Part shown: piece by piece, positions 35,945 through 45,037 of the stretch
Layout of the letters: every line of letters begins with the position of its first letter
Position numbering within the stretch: position 1 is the first letter of the stretch
Source of the DNA: Bacilli bacterium
GTDB lineage: Bacteria > Bacillota > Bacilli > RF39 > UBA660
NCBI GenBank assembly: GCA_017525855.1
Contig: JAFXSE010000003.1
Coordinates: 1-64,000, forward strand
Reading direction: 5' to 3'
Length of the DNA stretch: 64,000 bases
Made by a program: the position numbers and the translations under genes
Notes under the pieces: generated by a model
Databases searched by the model: none
What the model was told of the DNA's origin: nothing
The model's input: the letters and a program-made list of their open reading frames with translations, nothing else

Positions 35945-36484
35945 TTATATCTCCTCTACTATTGGGTTATAACTTGCATAGCCTGTAAACATATTTTCTA
36001 CATCAGTAATACTTTCTGCAGTAAATACTTTAGCTTTAACTTTATCAGCTATAGGCCATACCCTACGTGTTGATTTTTTAACAACATAATTTCTAGATCC
36101 ACAGAATAACATAGATACTACAAATTTCTTTTTAGCTACACTTGCTTTCTGTCTTTTATACTCAATAAACTCTTGAGCATATCTTAACCATAAAGCAGGA
36201 TCATTACTATGTACCCACCAATCGTAACCATTATCTCTTAAGAATTTACTTGCGAGTTTCTGATTCTTTTTCCAATTTGCGCAATAGAAATGATCACCAG
36301 AACCGGTTGAATACAATTCCCACAGTGCTCGTTGTTCATCGACACTAGCATTTGGCCAATTATCCTTAAACCAAGTCATATGGTAATTACACCAATGTTT
36401 AGGATAGACATTACTCGAAGCACATACTACTTCAAAAGTACCATCTCCTAGCTGTTTAATTGATTTATAAATTTCATAACTCAT
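35945..36484 (-). CDS. Hypothetical protein
   Basis: 179 residues, Trp- and Tyr-rich (W-C-N-Y-H-M-T-W-F-K-D-N-W). The central A-Q-E-F-I-E-Y-K-R-Q-K-A-S helix is followed by a basic segment. No family recognised. G+C is slightly higher than in flanking genes. Confidence 0.6.
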   Translation of the reverse strand: MSYEIYKSIKQLGDGTFEVVCASSNVYPKHWCNYHMTWFKDNWPNASVDEQRALWELYSTGSGDHFYCANWKKNQKLASKFLRDNGYDWWVHSNDPALWLRYAQEFIEYKRQKASVAKKKFVVSMLFCGSRNYVVKKSTRRVWPIADKVKAKVFTAESITDVENMFTGYASYNPIVEEI

Positions 36485-36501
36485 GTTAGTTTCCTTTCAT
36501 A

Positions 36502-36855
36502 TTATTTGAAATATTTCCATTCATCTCGCCACTCACCTTGCATTTTGATATAAGCAACAAGATTATACAGATCTTCCTTGTTAACAGAAATAGCTGAATA
36601 ATACTCTTTGTAAGCTATACCATTTTCTCTAAGTATCTTGCATAAAGTACCTAAAGAATTTATAAAGCAGCAACCAACACCATTAGAGAAAAATATCTCA
36701 TTTAGATCTTTTTTATAAGTTACTGTATCCAAAGGTAAGTTATACTTATAATGAAAATAAAAAGTAAAGTTTTGAGCGATAATATTTGTGACCGTATTTG
36801 TCATATTTGTTACGGTATGTTCTTTATCGTAGTAGTAATTACTATTATCATACAT
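36502..36855 (-). CDS. Hypothetical protein, L-x-x-L-x-R family
   Basis: 117 residues starting M-Y-D-N-S-N-Y-Y-Y and ending V-N-K-E-D-L-Y-N-L-V-A-Y-I-K-M-Q-G-E-W. The start at 36855 has AAAGGAAA before it; the longer frame back to 36909 runs through a hairpin. Central helix T-L-C-K-I-L-R-E-N-G matches the family helix. Confidence 0.63.
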   Translation of the reverse strand: MYDNSNYYYDKEHTVTNMTNTVTNIIAQNFTFYFHYKYNLPLDTVTYKKDLNEIFFSNGVGCCFINSLGTLCKILRENGIAYKEYYSAISVNKEDLYNLVAYIKMQGEWRDEWKYFK

Positions 36856-36877
36856 TGCTATTTCCTTTCTAAACAAA

Positions 36878-36907
36878 AGGGATGAGATATAATTCCAACC
36901 CCATCCC
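36878..36907 (-). other. Intercistronic hairpin
   Basis: GGGATG pairs with CATCCC between the genes at 36502 and 36931; no T-run follows, so RNA processing or stability is more likely than termination. Confidence 0.45.
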
Positions 36908-36930
36908 AAATAATAAACATCTTAAAGTAT

Positions 36931-37212
36931 TTATTTCTGCTGTTTCTTTATAGCTTCTTTATCAACTTTTTCAATCCTAAAGTCATAACGATAACTATTG
37001 GGTAACATGCTTTTGAACATTTCTGCATATTTCTCAGCTTCTTCCTTAGTTTTAGCACCGAATCTTACACGTGCAGGTTTCTTAGGATTAGCTGCAAATA
37101 TTTCTTTTTCTTCAGCAATAAAGAAATAATTGAGATCATCTAGATTTGCATCTTTCTTTGTAGCTGAAATAGTATCATTACTAAAAGGTGTTATCTTCTC
37201 ACTTACTTCCAT
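36931..37212 (-). CDS. Small protein, strand-helix-strand type
   Basis: 93 residues with Y-F-F-I-A-E-E-K-E-I-F-A...R-V-R-F-G-A-K-T-K-E-E-A-E-K-Y-A-E-M-F. The E-E-A helix layout is shared with many of the small proteins at 45-51 kb. Function unknown. Confidence 0.6.
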   Translation of the reverse strand: MEVSEKITPFSNDTISATKKDANLDDLNYFFIAEEKEIFAANPKKPARVRFGAKTKEEAEKYAEMFKSMLPNSYRYDFRIEKVDKEAIKKQQK

Positions 37213-37223
37213 ACCATTCTCCT

Positions 37224-37634
37224 TTATTCTATCGATCCTTCTTTGAACATTACTTTATGTTCACCAGCATCAATGTTAAAGTCATAAGACTGATTATAAT
37301 GCGCACAGTTTACGTAGTTGCTGAATACTTTACCCATATTTTTTGTGCGACCAATATGCACAGATTTACCGGTTTTAGTTTCAATAACATTAATGTAACC
37401 AGATTTATTATAATACTGCTTATTATTTTCACGAGTGATTTGAACTGCTCCTGTAAAATCAACTTCTTTTTTCCAATCAGTTTTATCAGAAGAAGAGGAT
37501 TTCGGTTCTGGGACAGCTTCAATTCTGTAAAAGTTTTTAGTACGACCAAGTGCTTCCAATGCATTTTGTGCATCGGACTCAGTCTTAAATGTTTCTTTTA
37601 CCTTTCCATTAGCTTTCATAACTAAATTATACAT
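37224..37634 (-). CDS. Small protein, strand-helix-strand type with extension
   Basis: 136 residues. The N terminus (Y-N-L-V-M-K-A-N-G-K...F-K-T-E-S-D-A-Q-N-A-L-E-A-L-G) is the strand-helix pattern. The C-terminal 70 residues form a separate beta-rich domain (G-Y-I-N-V-I-E-T-K-T-G-K-S-V-H-I-G-R-T). First gene after the promoter at 37683. Confidence 0.6.
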   Translation of the reverse strand: MYNLVMKANGKVKETFKTESDAQNALEALGRTKNFYRIEAVPEPKSSSSDKTDWKKEVDFTGAVQITRENNKQYYNKSGYINVIETKTGKSVHIGRTKNMGKVFSNYVNCAHYNQSYDFNIDAGEHKVMFKEGSIE

Positions 37635-37682
37635 ATTGTTTTCCTTTCAATAAAATTAAGATTAAGATTGTTTACATTGTAG

Positions 37683-37715
37683 ATATTGTATAATAATTAG
37701 AAAAATGTAAAACCA
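37683..37715 (-). promoter_or_regulatory. GGTTTTAC-type promoter
   Basis: Minus strand AATGGTTTTAC, 16 bases, TACAAT; drives 33598-37634. Confidence 0.72.
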
Positions 37716-37716
37716 T

Positions 37717-38196
37717 TTATTCTACATTTTTATTTTCTTCATTTTCCTCAGCAATATGTGCATCGGAAAAATCAAATATTGATGAAATAGTATTAACTGT
37801 AGCTGTAGATTTTAACTTAATACCATCTAAGTTAAACAATTCTTTAAGCCGTGGAAAAACTATTTCTTTTACATAGTGTTCTAGCAAAAGACGTTTAAGT
37901 CTTGTATTACATGTGATATTATTATTCCAAATATCAAACCCAAGTTTCTTAAGCTCATCTTTAATAACACCAGTATCCATTTGATTTAGCCAAAAGTTTA
38001 CAGCTTTTTCTTTAGCTTGAGATCTAAGATAGTTGTAAACATTTGAATGAACATTTCTATAATTCTGTCGTTGTTCATCAGTCCATTCACTATGTTTTTT
38101 AGGCATAGTATCTAAATCCATATGACAATAGCGTTTCAATTCTTCTTTAACTTTCTTTTTTAGAAGATTTGAATCAATATATTTCGATCCAGCCAT
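37717..38196 (-). CDS. Hypothetical protein
   Basis: 159 residues starting M-A-G-S-K-Y-I-D-S-N (AAAGGAG upstream; the in-frame extension to 38292 lies inside the upstream gene). Helical and charged, acidic tail. No family recognised. Confidence 0.6.
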   Translation of the reverse strand: MAGSKYIDSNLLKKKVKEELKRYCHMDLDTMPKKHSEWTDEQRQNYRNVHSNVYNYLRSQAKEKAVNFWLNQMDTGVIKDELKKLGFDIWNNNITCNTRLKRLLLEHYVKEIVFPRLKELFNLDGIKLKSTATVNTISSIFDFSDAHIAEENEENKNVE

Positions 38197-38215
38197 AACA
38201 TATTCTCCTTTGTTG

Positions 38216-38503
38216 CTAGTTAAGTTTAGAAGGATCATTGAATACTTTTCGCATGATATGAGGAATAACATCTTTTTGCCATTCTGCATCATGCTGTTTT
38301 ATAATATCCAATTCTTCCTCTGTGATATTTCTTTTTTCCAATCTTTCTCGTGCAACTGTTTTGATCGTCTTAGCTTCATTTTCATAAGATTCACCAAGAG
38401 CAACTTTATCAGATGCTTTAACTAGGACATCTGTATAATTATCAATCATATACATTTGTTCCTCGAGAAAGATTTGTTTTAATTCTTCAATTGATCTTGC
38501 CAT
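38216..38503 (-). CDS. Hypothetical helical protein
   Basis: 95 residues, almost wholly helical, with alternating Glu/Lys (E-R-L-E-K-R-N-I-T-E-E-E-L-D-I-I). Start overlaps the stop of the small membrane protein at 38503. Confidence 0.6.
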   Translation of the reverse strand: MARSIEELKQIFLEEQMYMIDNYTDVLVKASDKVALGESYENEAKTIKTVARERLEKRNITEEELDIIKQHDAEWQKDVIPHIMRKVFNDPSKLN

Positions 38504-38688
38504 TAATTATCTCCTTTTAAATTTGTGGTTACTGGTGTATCAGCATAACAATGACTTAACTTAAGTATTTCCACGTCATGCTGTATTGCAATTACATATG
38601 CTTTTATACTCCAAGCTTCATATAGTAAAAATATGAAAGCTACGAAGAAAAAAAGACCAATAATAGATACATCATTATCATTATTCAT
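38503..38688 (-). CDS. Small membrane protein
   Basis: 61 residues with one transmembrane helix (I-G-L-F-F-F-V-A-F-I-F-L-L-Y) at about 10-25; short acidic N terminus, so probably N-out/C-in or the reverse. Coupled to neighbours by base overlaps. Confidence 0.62.
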   Translation of the reverse strand: MNNDNDVSIIGLFFFVAFIFLLYEAWSIKAYVIAIQHDVEILKLSHCYADTPVTTNLKGDN

Positions 38689-39002
38689 TGAATCATTCCT
38701 TTCATTCTATAAACAGTTACTAAATTATAAATATTATCTGCATCGGTCTTAACCATATTTGCATATTTAGTAGTACCTTTAGTTAAACCTAAATCAATTA
38801 AATAATCATATACCTCCGTAATTACTTGATTCATATCAATATTTCTGTAATTACACAATTGAATAGTTCCAACACCATCTTTTACAGAAATACCTAAATT
38901 TACTTTATAAGTACCAATAAACATATCAGGAAATATATCATTTGCAAGAACAATACTTAAATTAAATAAGTCATATTCTTTATGAAAAAAATCTTGATCC
39001 AT
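38685..39002 (-). CDS. Hypothetical protein, L-x-x-L-x-R family
   Basis: 105 residues ending D-N-I-Y-N-L-V-T-V-Y-R-M-K-G-M-I-Q. Shows the family order with helix Y-D-Y-L-I-D-L-G-L before the last strands. Overlaps the membrane protein gene by 4 bases. Confidence 0.63.
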   Translation of the reverse strand: MDQDFFHKEYDLFNLSIVLANDIFPDMFIGTYKVNLGISVKDGVGTIQLCNYRNIDMNQVITEVYDYLIDLGLTKGTTKYANMVKTDADNIYNLVTVYRMKGMIQ

Positions 39003-39010
39003 GATACCTC

Positions 39011-39421
39011 CTATTCTATTTCTGTTTCACCGTAATAACGTTGTAAAGCATATTGTAAAACTACATACGCTTTTTCATTCTGTGTTTCATACGGAAGACC
39101 CATAATTCTAGCAAATCCTTCTTGAACAGAAAGTAATTCATTGCGCCGGTTCGCTTTAAATTCCTTAACACAGAAGAAGACATCTCGAATATAATCTGGT
39201 AAATATTTAGTAAGAGTTTGTTCCATTTCAAAACTAAAATCATCTTTTAGCCATTCATTCATACGGATACAACTCTTAAAGTTTTCCATATCAAATGTAC
39301 CTTTATATTTAGGTAACAAATTTAACACATTCTTAGCATTTAATGACTGCGGACGCGCATCACCAATTGCTTCAAAACCTGATTCATCTTGAAGTTTCTT
39401 TATAATATCCTTATTATTCAT
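39011..39421 (-). CDS. Hypothetical protein
   Basis: 136 residues, helical and acidic, with one Cys pair far apart. ATG 39421 overlaps the end of the upstream membrane-protein gene. No function recognised. Confidence 0.58.
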   Translation of the reverse strand: MNNKDIIKKLQDESGFEAIGDARPQSLNAKNVLNLLPKYKGTFDMENFKSCIRMNEWLKDDFSFEMEQTLTKYLPDYIRDVFFCVKEFKANRRNELLSVQEGFARIMGLPYETQNEKAYVVLQYALQRYYGETEIE

Positions 39422-39620
39422 AATCAATCCTTTCTTGTAGCTGTTTAATTAACTTGTCATTAGTTTCAGATGCTTTTACTATTATAGTATCTAAAACAGA
39501 TTGTCTTTCATGATCTAGATAATTCATATAAGCCTGTGTTAAACAGCAACACATAAAGCAAGCAAATATTATCTTATCATCTAAATCACTTATAAGTATT
39601 AAAAACATTATAAACCACAT
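39414..39620 (-). CDS. Small membrane protein
   Basis: 68 residues with an N-terminal hydrophobic segment (M-W-F-I-M-F-L-I-L-I) and a second one containing C-F-M-C-C-C-L. The rest is a coiled-coil-like charged helix. Overlaps the gene at 39011. Confidence 0.58.
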   Translation of the reverse strand: MWFIMFLILISDLDDKIIFACFMCCCLTQAYMNYLDHERQSVLDTIIVKASETNDKLIKQLQERIDYE

Positions 39621-39637
39621 TTATTTTTTTCCTTTCA

Positions 39638-39710
39638 GTTTCTTTTGTCTTGAGGGAGAACCAGGTACACAAGAAACATAAGGGTCATCATATTACTGAC
39701 AACCCTTATG
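39638..39710 (-). other. Tandem hairpins with TTCTCCCTC loop
   Basis: First hairpin: GTTTCTT-x-TGT stem with the loop string GGTTCTCCCTC (minus strand). Second: perfect 9-bp CATAAGGGT/ACCCTTATG. The same loop string recurs at 48191 and, shorter, at 29890. Lies between two operon segments; may end the VWA/ATPase message. Confidence 0.5.
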
Positions 39711-39719
39711 ACCACTCAT

Positions 39720-41087
39720 CTAACCATTCTTTCCTTTCTCAATAACAAACGGATATACTTCACCTCTAATCAATGCTGGAGGCGTAAAGTCTGGATGATC
39801 CAAACACATATAGATTACCGGACAATTACTTGTTGTTTCTTTATCACCATCCAATGGATCATAGAAGTCACTCATAATTATCAATGTATCTAGATGATCA
39901 CCTTTGTAATGCTCTTTAACATATTCAAAGTTTTTACGCATATCATTACCACCATCTGACTTAAACTCAAATTCATGTAATGTGCTTTTATTTCCAGCAG
40001 TATATGTTCTGCATGTTTCAGGATAAACCTCAGAACCACAACACCATACATCTATCTGAAAATCTTTGAACTGTGTAAGAATCGTAAACAGATGATCCAT
40101 CATTGCGTGTAACTCTGTATCATAAATTGAACCAGAAGTATCTACTGCAACACCAATGTGCATCTTAGGAGTTCTTCCAGCTGAAGGCAAGATTAAACCA
40201 TTTGCAATACCCGATCTGCTCGGTTTATTCCAAGTATAGTTATCTTTCATCCAACCTCTGATATACTTTGTCAATGCACGTCTCCAGTTAAACGGTTGAG
40301 GCTTATAAGCTTTCTCAATCATTCTATCAATTGCAGATGAACCAGTACCATTCGTTTTAGATCCAAAGACTTCAGCCATCTTAGAGATAACTTCATTTCT
40401 TGTAGTATCATCAACCATAGGCATATGTTCATCGATCTGAGGACATCCTGATTTATTATTACCATCAAAAGTAAACTCAGGATTCTTAGCATTTGCTTTT
40501 GCATTAGCTACATTCGGATTCTGAGGTTGTTCACGTTCAGCATCTTTCTTAAGATCTTCGTAAATAGTTTCTGCATCCCAGTTTCTATACTTAGACTCAT
40601 ATAATACAAAGTCAGGCATATTACCTACAGATTGATGGATACAATCACCTCTTGCATTAGTTGATTCGTTATTATGTAACAAACTATTAATCTCATAGTC
40701 TGTTGCCATATTCCAGAGTTGCCATCTTAGACGACCTTCTTCATTCATCATATCTTTATAGATACCTTGTTGTGTACCTCTATCGAATGTTAAACCAAGA
40801 AGATGCATTAACTCATGACATAAGATAAACATCATTTCATATTTACCTACATGACAATCAATTTCTTCACCTTCTTGTGTATGCTGAATTGGATCTGCAT
40901 TAAACTTTTCAACAGCAGCTGCATTAATGTAAATTGCTTTACCATTTGTCCAACCCATAACATCTTTACCAGGTTCATCAACAATTACCCAACCAATACG
41001 TGTTATTAGCTGAGCATAAATCGGAAAGTCTAAAACTAATTCAATGATAGCTTTCTCACAAATATCTTCTACTTGTTTACTAGCCAT
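39720..41087 (-). CDS. VWA-domain protein with HELMH metallopeptidase-like region
   Basis: 455 residues. The N-terminal half has L-C-H-E-L-M-H-L-L-G (HELMH at 91-95). The C-terminal third is a von Willebrand A-like domain with the metal-binding D-T-S-G-S motif near 315. This order (zinc-peptidase-like region plus VWA) is the DUF2201-type protein that in bacteria pairs with a MoxR-type ATPase, and such an ATPase is encoded at 41590. The pair probably remodels or inserts metal into a target complex; the target is unknown. Confidence 0.8.
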   Translation of the reverse strand: MASKQVEDICEKAIIELVLDFPIYAQLITRIGWVIVDEPGKDVMGWTNGKAIYINAAAVEKFNADPIQHTQEGEEIDCHVGKYEMMFILCHELMHLLGLTFDRGTQQGIYKDMMNEEGRLRWQLWNMATDYEINSLLHNNESTNARGDCIHQSVGNMPDFVLYESKYRNWDAETIYEDLKKDAEREQPQNPNVANAKANAKNPEFTFDGNNKSGCPQIDEHMPMVDDTTRNEVISKMAEVFGSKTNGTGSSAIDRMIEKAYKPQPFNWRRALTKYIRGWMKDNYTWNKPSRSGIANGLILPSAGRTPKMHIGVAVDTSGSIYDTELHAMMDHLFTILTQFKDFQIDVWCCGSEVYPETCRTYTAGNKSTLHEFEFKSDGGNDMRKNFEYVKEHYKGDHLDTLIIMSDFYDPLDGDKETTSNCPVIYMCLDHPDFTPPALIRGEVYPFVIEKGKNG

Positions 41088-41090
41088 GAC

Positions 41091-41504
41091 TTATTCTCCT
41101 TCAGTTGATTCGTTAACACTATCATCCTGTACACTGTCTAAGAATTCTTTAACAGCATCAGGACCTTTATCATCAAGCATATTTTTAAGTATTTCTTTTT
41201 GTCTTTCTTCTGATGTATTTCTCCACGTTTGTTTAATTATTTCTTGGGCTTCAGCTTCAGCTTGTGCTTTAGCTTCTTGTTCAAGTACAGCCACATCTCT
41301 GATATTAAACTCTGTTGTATCAAAATCCTCAACAGTATTAATAATATCTCTTGCAGATTCCTCAGAGCTAAAATCAGTGGCAGACTTATAAGAATAAACA
41401 GGTTCAACTGTTGTTACTATTCTTGTTTTAATACCAACACCCTGAGTTATTCGATCAAACCTGATAAAGGCTTCATCTTTATATTGTACAACATATTTTG
41501 ACAT
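41091..41504 (-). CDS. Acidic hypothetical protein
   Basis: 137 residues, very acidic. About 80-110 is an Ala/Glu-rich coiled coil (E-Q-E-A-K-A-Q-A-E-A-E-A-Q-E). Sits between the VWA and MoxR-type ATPase genes, so it may be an adaptor of that pair (inference). Confidence 0.6.
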   Translation of the reverse strand: MSKYVVQYKDEAFIRFDRITQGVGIKTRIVTTVEPVYSYKSATDFSSEESARDIINTVEDFDTTEFNIRDVAVLEQEAKAQAEAEAQEIIKQTWRNTSEERQKEILKNMLDDKGPDAVKEFLDSVQDDSVNESTEGE

Positions 41505-41543
41505 TTTAATTTCCTTTCGTTAATGCTGGTTGTGCGTAATCTT

Positions 41544-41576
41544 TTAGGCTGGACTACTTAATTTCATCCAGCCTAA
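41544..41576 (-). other. Intercistronic hairpin
   Basis: Perfect 10-bp stem TTAGGCTGGA with TCCAGCCTAA, no T-run; lies after the MoxR-type ATPase gene. Confidence 0.5.
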
Positions 41577-41589
41577 CTCATTATCTGGA

Positions 41590-42825
41590 TTAGCTTCTCA
41601 ATGATAATGTACCAAGTTTAATTAACTCAGGTGCATCTTTCATCGGATTGAATACCTTCAGATTACCTTTTAATCTATCCAGTCTGATTAACTGAGTGAT
41701 ATTGATAATCTTATTGGCGTTGGATTTCAGATGATTACTTGCATTGATGAAGTTAAGTACATATTTACGACATAACTCATCATCCTGAGTATTGACAATA
41801 GCTGAGATACAAGCTAACTGAACAGCCCAGAATTGATCCACAGACTCTGATTTGAAGTCTTTACCATCAACCAGAATATCATGCCAATCTTGATATTTAG
41901 CTTTATCCTTTAACCATGTAAAGAATCTAGATGTCATACCAAGACCTAATCTACCAGTACAATACGATTGTTTTTCTTCAATCGTAAATCCACCAGTTTC
42001 TTTTGTACCATTAGGTAATGCTAAGACGCGCTCAACAACTTCCCAAGATCTTGGTGTTACGATAATATCTGTATACAGACAATCTGCTTTATCACCAAAT
42101 CTATTCTCAATAGCTACGGTATCATATAACATACCTTCACCCTGAGTCTTAAGGAAGGTCATAACATCTAAGTTACCACCGTGATTTAATCTGTGATTCA
42201 TCCAAGATTCAAAGTTAGCTTTAACATTGAAGTGACTGAATCTGTTAGACAATGGACCACTGAACTCAGTAACTGTATTATTAAAAGCTGCTGGGTTAGA
42301 TGAACCAATGATGAGATAGCCTTCAGGTACTTTATATTCTCCCAGAGCTCGATCTTGAATTAACTGGAAAGCTGCATTCAAGATTGCTGCTTGACCTTGG
42401 TTCATTTCATCTAAGTGGATTACACCACCTGAGAATTCACCATCATCTCTAGGCCACATGCTAGGAATAGCCCATACAGTTGCCATTTCACCTTTTTCAT
42501 TCTTAGTAGGAATCGGAACACCAACTAAGTCAACAGGTTCTTTCATTGACAAACGTACATCACAAACATCTGGATTCCAAGGTTTAACCTTTTCACCAGC
42601 TGCTATGCGTCTTTGATACTCAAGCACTTTATCATTATTCCATTGTTGGACTGCTTGAGACTTACCAACACCTGGAGCTCCCCATTGCATTAACGAATCG
42701 TTGGCTGCCAAAGCAATGTCATACATTCTTTTCATACCAGGGATTTCATTACCATCTTTGTCGATAATAGTATCGATTGTAAAAGAAGGCATGGAGATTT
42801 TATCAGCAATTTTATTAGTACTCAT
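41590..42825 (-). CDS. MoxR-type AAA+ ATPase
   Basis: 411 residues. Walker A G-A-P-G-V-G-K-S at 49-56, Walker B V-I-H-L-D-E-M-N at about 135-142, sensor-1-like G-S-S-N-P-A at about 175. Length and motif order fit MoxR/RavA-type chaperone ATPases, which act with VWA proteins. The VWA partner lies 500 bases downstream in the same operon. G+C is higher than in the flanking accessory genes, suggesting strong expression or stronger conservation. Confidence 0.87.
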   Translation of the reverse strand: MSTNKIADKISMPSFTIDTIIDKDGNEIPGMKRMYDIALAANDSLMQWGAPGVGKSQAVQQWNNDKVLEYQRRIAAGEKVKPWNPDVCDVRLSMKEPVDLVGVPIPTKNEKGEMATVWAIPSMWPRDDGEFSGGVIHLDEMNQGQAAILNAAFQLIQDRALGEYKVPEGYLIIGSSNPAAFNNTVTEFSGPLSNRFSHFNVKANFESWMNHRLNHGGNLDVMTFLKTQGEGMLYDTVAIENRFGDKADCLYTDIIVTPRSWEVVERVLALPNGTKETGGFTIEEKQSYCTGRLGLGMTSRFFTWLKDKAKYQDWHDILVDGKDFKSESVDQFWAVQLACISAIVNTQDDELCRKYVLNFINASNHLKSNANKIINITQLIRLDRLKGNLKVFNPMKDAPELIKLGTLSLRS

Positions 42826-42840
42826 ATTAGTTTCCTTTCA

Positions 42841-42905
42841 TAAATGAGTGGTTATTGAAAAAGTTTACTATATTATATTAGGAAGAAATCAACCTAAACA
42901 ATATA
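42841..42905 (-). promoter_or_regulatory. Possible AGGTTGA-type promoter
   Basis: Minus strand TTTAGGTTGA followed after 16 bases by TATAGT, upstream of the MoxR-type gene. A similar AGGTTGA plus TATTAT pair lies near 45860-45885. Confidence 0.4.
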
Positions 42906-42929
42906 ATATTGACCTAAATAAATATTTAT

Positions 42930-44030
42930 TTAAGCGGTTTGTTCTACAGGATCCGGCATAAATCTAGGCTCTGTATTATCAGGATACATGCAATCTACAA
43001 TATCACTGAACTTAAAGTCATATAACCGGACTAAACTAGCTACATCACCTATAGCTGAGTTTTTCGTTTTTGGCAATGATTTCCTATTACAACAGTGTGC
43101 AATTAAGAATAACTTACGAATATCTTTAGGATATCTGTAATCATCATTTACCTCGATTTTATTACCATTGGCATCATAATCTTCTGGTATTGAATGTTCA
43201 GATTTCTTAAGATGTTCCATACATGCTGCACATCCTCTGTATCTACATACTATATCTTGTATAGAATGTAACCAATACATATCTGCTGCAACGATCTTTC
43301 TAAAGAATGTTTCGATGCGATCTACATCATAGTGTCCGAATAAATCTCTAAGAACACTCTTTTTAGTCTCAAGATCCCAACCTGTCTTACCAAAGAATAA
43401 ACAGTCAAACATTACAGGATCTCTTTGAAATTCACTGTAACTATATTCATTTGGATTTTTCTTATAGTAATCGAAAGTAAGATCTTCAGATGTAAATTCT
43501 TGTCTTATTTCACTATGATACTTAAAGAAGGACATATCATCACCATCGAGTTTATCCTTAAAATCTGTAAAATCATCTGTACAAATAATCTTACTAATAA
43601 ATCGATCTACTCTTTGAGCATAATGAGATGCAGGATTTCCAAGTAACTTACGTCTTTCTTCAAGCGTAAGATAACCAGTTAATCTTTCACCATCTAATTT
43701 CAAATCTGAGTTATCATCATAGACATTATCATCAAAGAAATTCAGATAGGCATCTTCATCAATTCTGCCTTCTTGTTTATATTTAAGACATGTAAGAAAC
43801 GGAATAACTGTTTCTTTACGAACTGAACCACCGTATCTTGATGAAAATCTTACTAATACTGAAGATCCATTACCAGACATAATTTCTTCCAGCATTTTAT
43901 CTGCATCAAGATCTAAGGTTAAGTTTTTATTTGGATAAAAGTAACACTGATTTAATTGTTCAGTAATTACATTTTGGGCACGAGGACTTAAGGAATCAAG
44001 CCATTCATTAAGGGTGATTGTCTTGGTCAT
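42930..44030 (-). CDS. Hypothetical protein
   Basis: 366 residues, acidic, with C-R-Y-R-G-C-A-A-C-M and A-H-C-C-N-R-K clusters in the last third that could bind zinc. No family recognised. Located directly upstream of the MoxR-type ATPase gene, behind an AGGAG site, and could be part of that system. Confidence 0.6.
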   Translation of the reverse strand: MTKTITLNEWLDSLSPRAQNVITEQLNQCYFYPNKNLTLDLDADKMLEEIMSGNGSSVLVRFSSRYGGSVRKETVIPFLTCLKYKQEGRIDEDAYLNFFDDNVYDDNSDLKLDGERLTGYLTLEERRKLLGNPASHYAQRVDRFISKIICTDDFTDFKDKLDGDDMSFFKYHSEIRQEFTSEDLTFDYYKKNPNEYSYSEFQRDPVMFDCLFFGKTGWDLETKKSVLRDLFGHYDVDRIETFFRKIVAADMYWLHSIQDIVCRYRGCAACMEHLKKSEHSIPEDYDANGNKIEVNDDYRYPKDIRKLFLIAHCCNRKSLPKTKNSAIGDVASLVRLYDFKFSDIVDCMYPDNTEPRFMPDPVEQTA

Positions 44031-44060
44031 ATCGTATTCTCCTTTAGTTAAGGGTTAATA

Positions 44061-44354
44061 TTAGCTTTTGACAGGTAAGTACGAAGTGCACTTAATTGTC
44101 GTTACCTCAGAAGTAGAGGTATAATCGTCTGGATCAATTTCAGGATGATCCAAGAAGATTTGTTTAGTATCTACAGATGATCTGATCGATACTGTTTTAT
44201 TTACGCATCCAATGTCTGCGTATTCTGATTTACCTGGAGCTACATCTTCCAGGATTTCGGCTCTGCGCAACTCATATTTTTTCTTAGCTGCTTTAGCCTC
44301 TAAGTCAAGAATTACCAATTCTCTGACTTCTTCTTCTGTACATTTATCTCTCAT
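44061..44354 (-). CDS. Small hypothetical protein
   Basis: 97 residues. A helical N terminus (E-E-E-V-R-E-L-V-I-L-D-L-E-A-K-A-A-K-K) is followed by a beta-rich C terminus. Function unknown. Confidence 0.6.
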   Translation of the reverse strand: MRDKCTEEEVRELVILDLEAKAAKKKYELRRAEILEDVAPGKSEYADIGCVNKTVSIRSSVDTKQIFLDHPEIDPDDYTSTSEVTTIKCTSYLPVKS

Positions 44355-44394
44355 GATTTTTTTCCTTTCTTAAAAGATGGTTAATGAAATTGAA

Positions 44395-44425
44395 GAGGTC
44401 GCAAGTTGAGAAGTCTTACGACCTC
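44395..44425 (-). other. Intercistronic hairpin
   Basis: GAGGTCG pairs with CGACCTC between the genes at 44061 and 44491; no T-run. Confidence 0.45.
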
Positions 44426-44490
44426 AGTTAGTCCTTTGCCATTTTAAACTCTTGGCTGAGCTGTGTTAACCTCATCGACTGAGGTATTCT

Positions 44491-44970
44491 TTAGTAGTAA
44501 TCGCCTGTTTCTTGTCTCCTTTTCTCATCAGCAGCTGCTTCTTTATCAGATACTGGAGGATTAGCATACAATCCTGTGCGTTTTTGTAATACTTTTATTT
44601 GATTCAAGGTAAGACTTGTCATTCGTATTACATAAGATCTTTCAGGAATTTCACCAATATAACCTGAATGAAAGCATCTTACATATCGTCTCTCATCAAT
44701 AGGTCTGATTCCATACTCATCAGCATCAGAAGCTAACTTAAGTATTTCTTTATAAGCATCATCCTGACGTTTTTGATACTCTTTACGATTATTTCTAGAC
44801 CGTCTAGAGATTAGGTTGTTCCAAAGTCTACGTTTTTCTTTTTCAGGATCAGTATACTTTTGACCTTCTCTACCGTGTTGCCTACCTAATTGAGCATCAA
44901 GAGCATCTAATTCAGCGATAATCTCTTCTAAAGTGTATTCAGAATATCCTTTTCTACGTTCTTTAGCCAT
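44491..44970 (-). CDS. Basic hypothetical protein
   Basis: 159 residues starting M-A-K-E-R-R-K-G-Y (GGAG 8 bases before ATG 44970). The central region is very basic (R-R-L-W-N-N-L-I-S-R-R-S-R-N-N-R-K-E), suggesting nucleic-acid binding. No family recognised. Confidence 0.6.
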   Translation of the reverse strand: MAKERRKGYSEYTLEEIIAELDALDAQLGRQHGREGQKYTDPEKEKRRLWNNLISRRSRNNRKEYQKRQDDAYKEILKLASDADEYGIRPIDERRYVRCFHSGYIGEIPERSYVIRMTSLTLNQIKVLQKRTGLYANPPVSDKEAAADEKRRQETGDYY

Positions 44971-45037
44971 ATTTTTTCTCCAAAATAACAAATTACGCTG
45001 TCAATATAACTCAGATTTATTAATGAAGTACTAATAT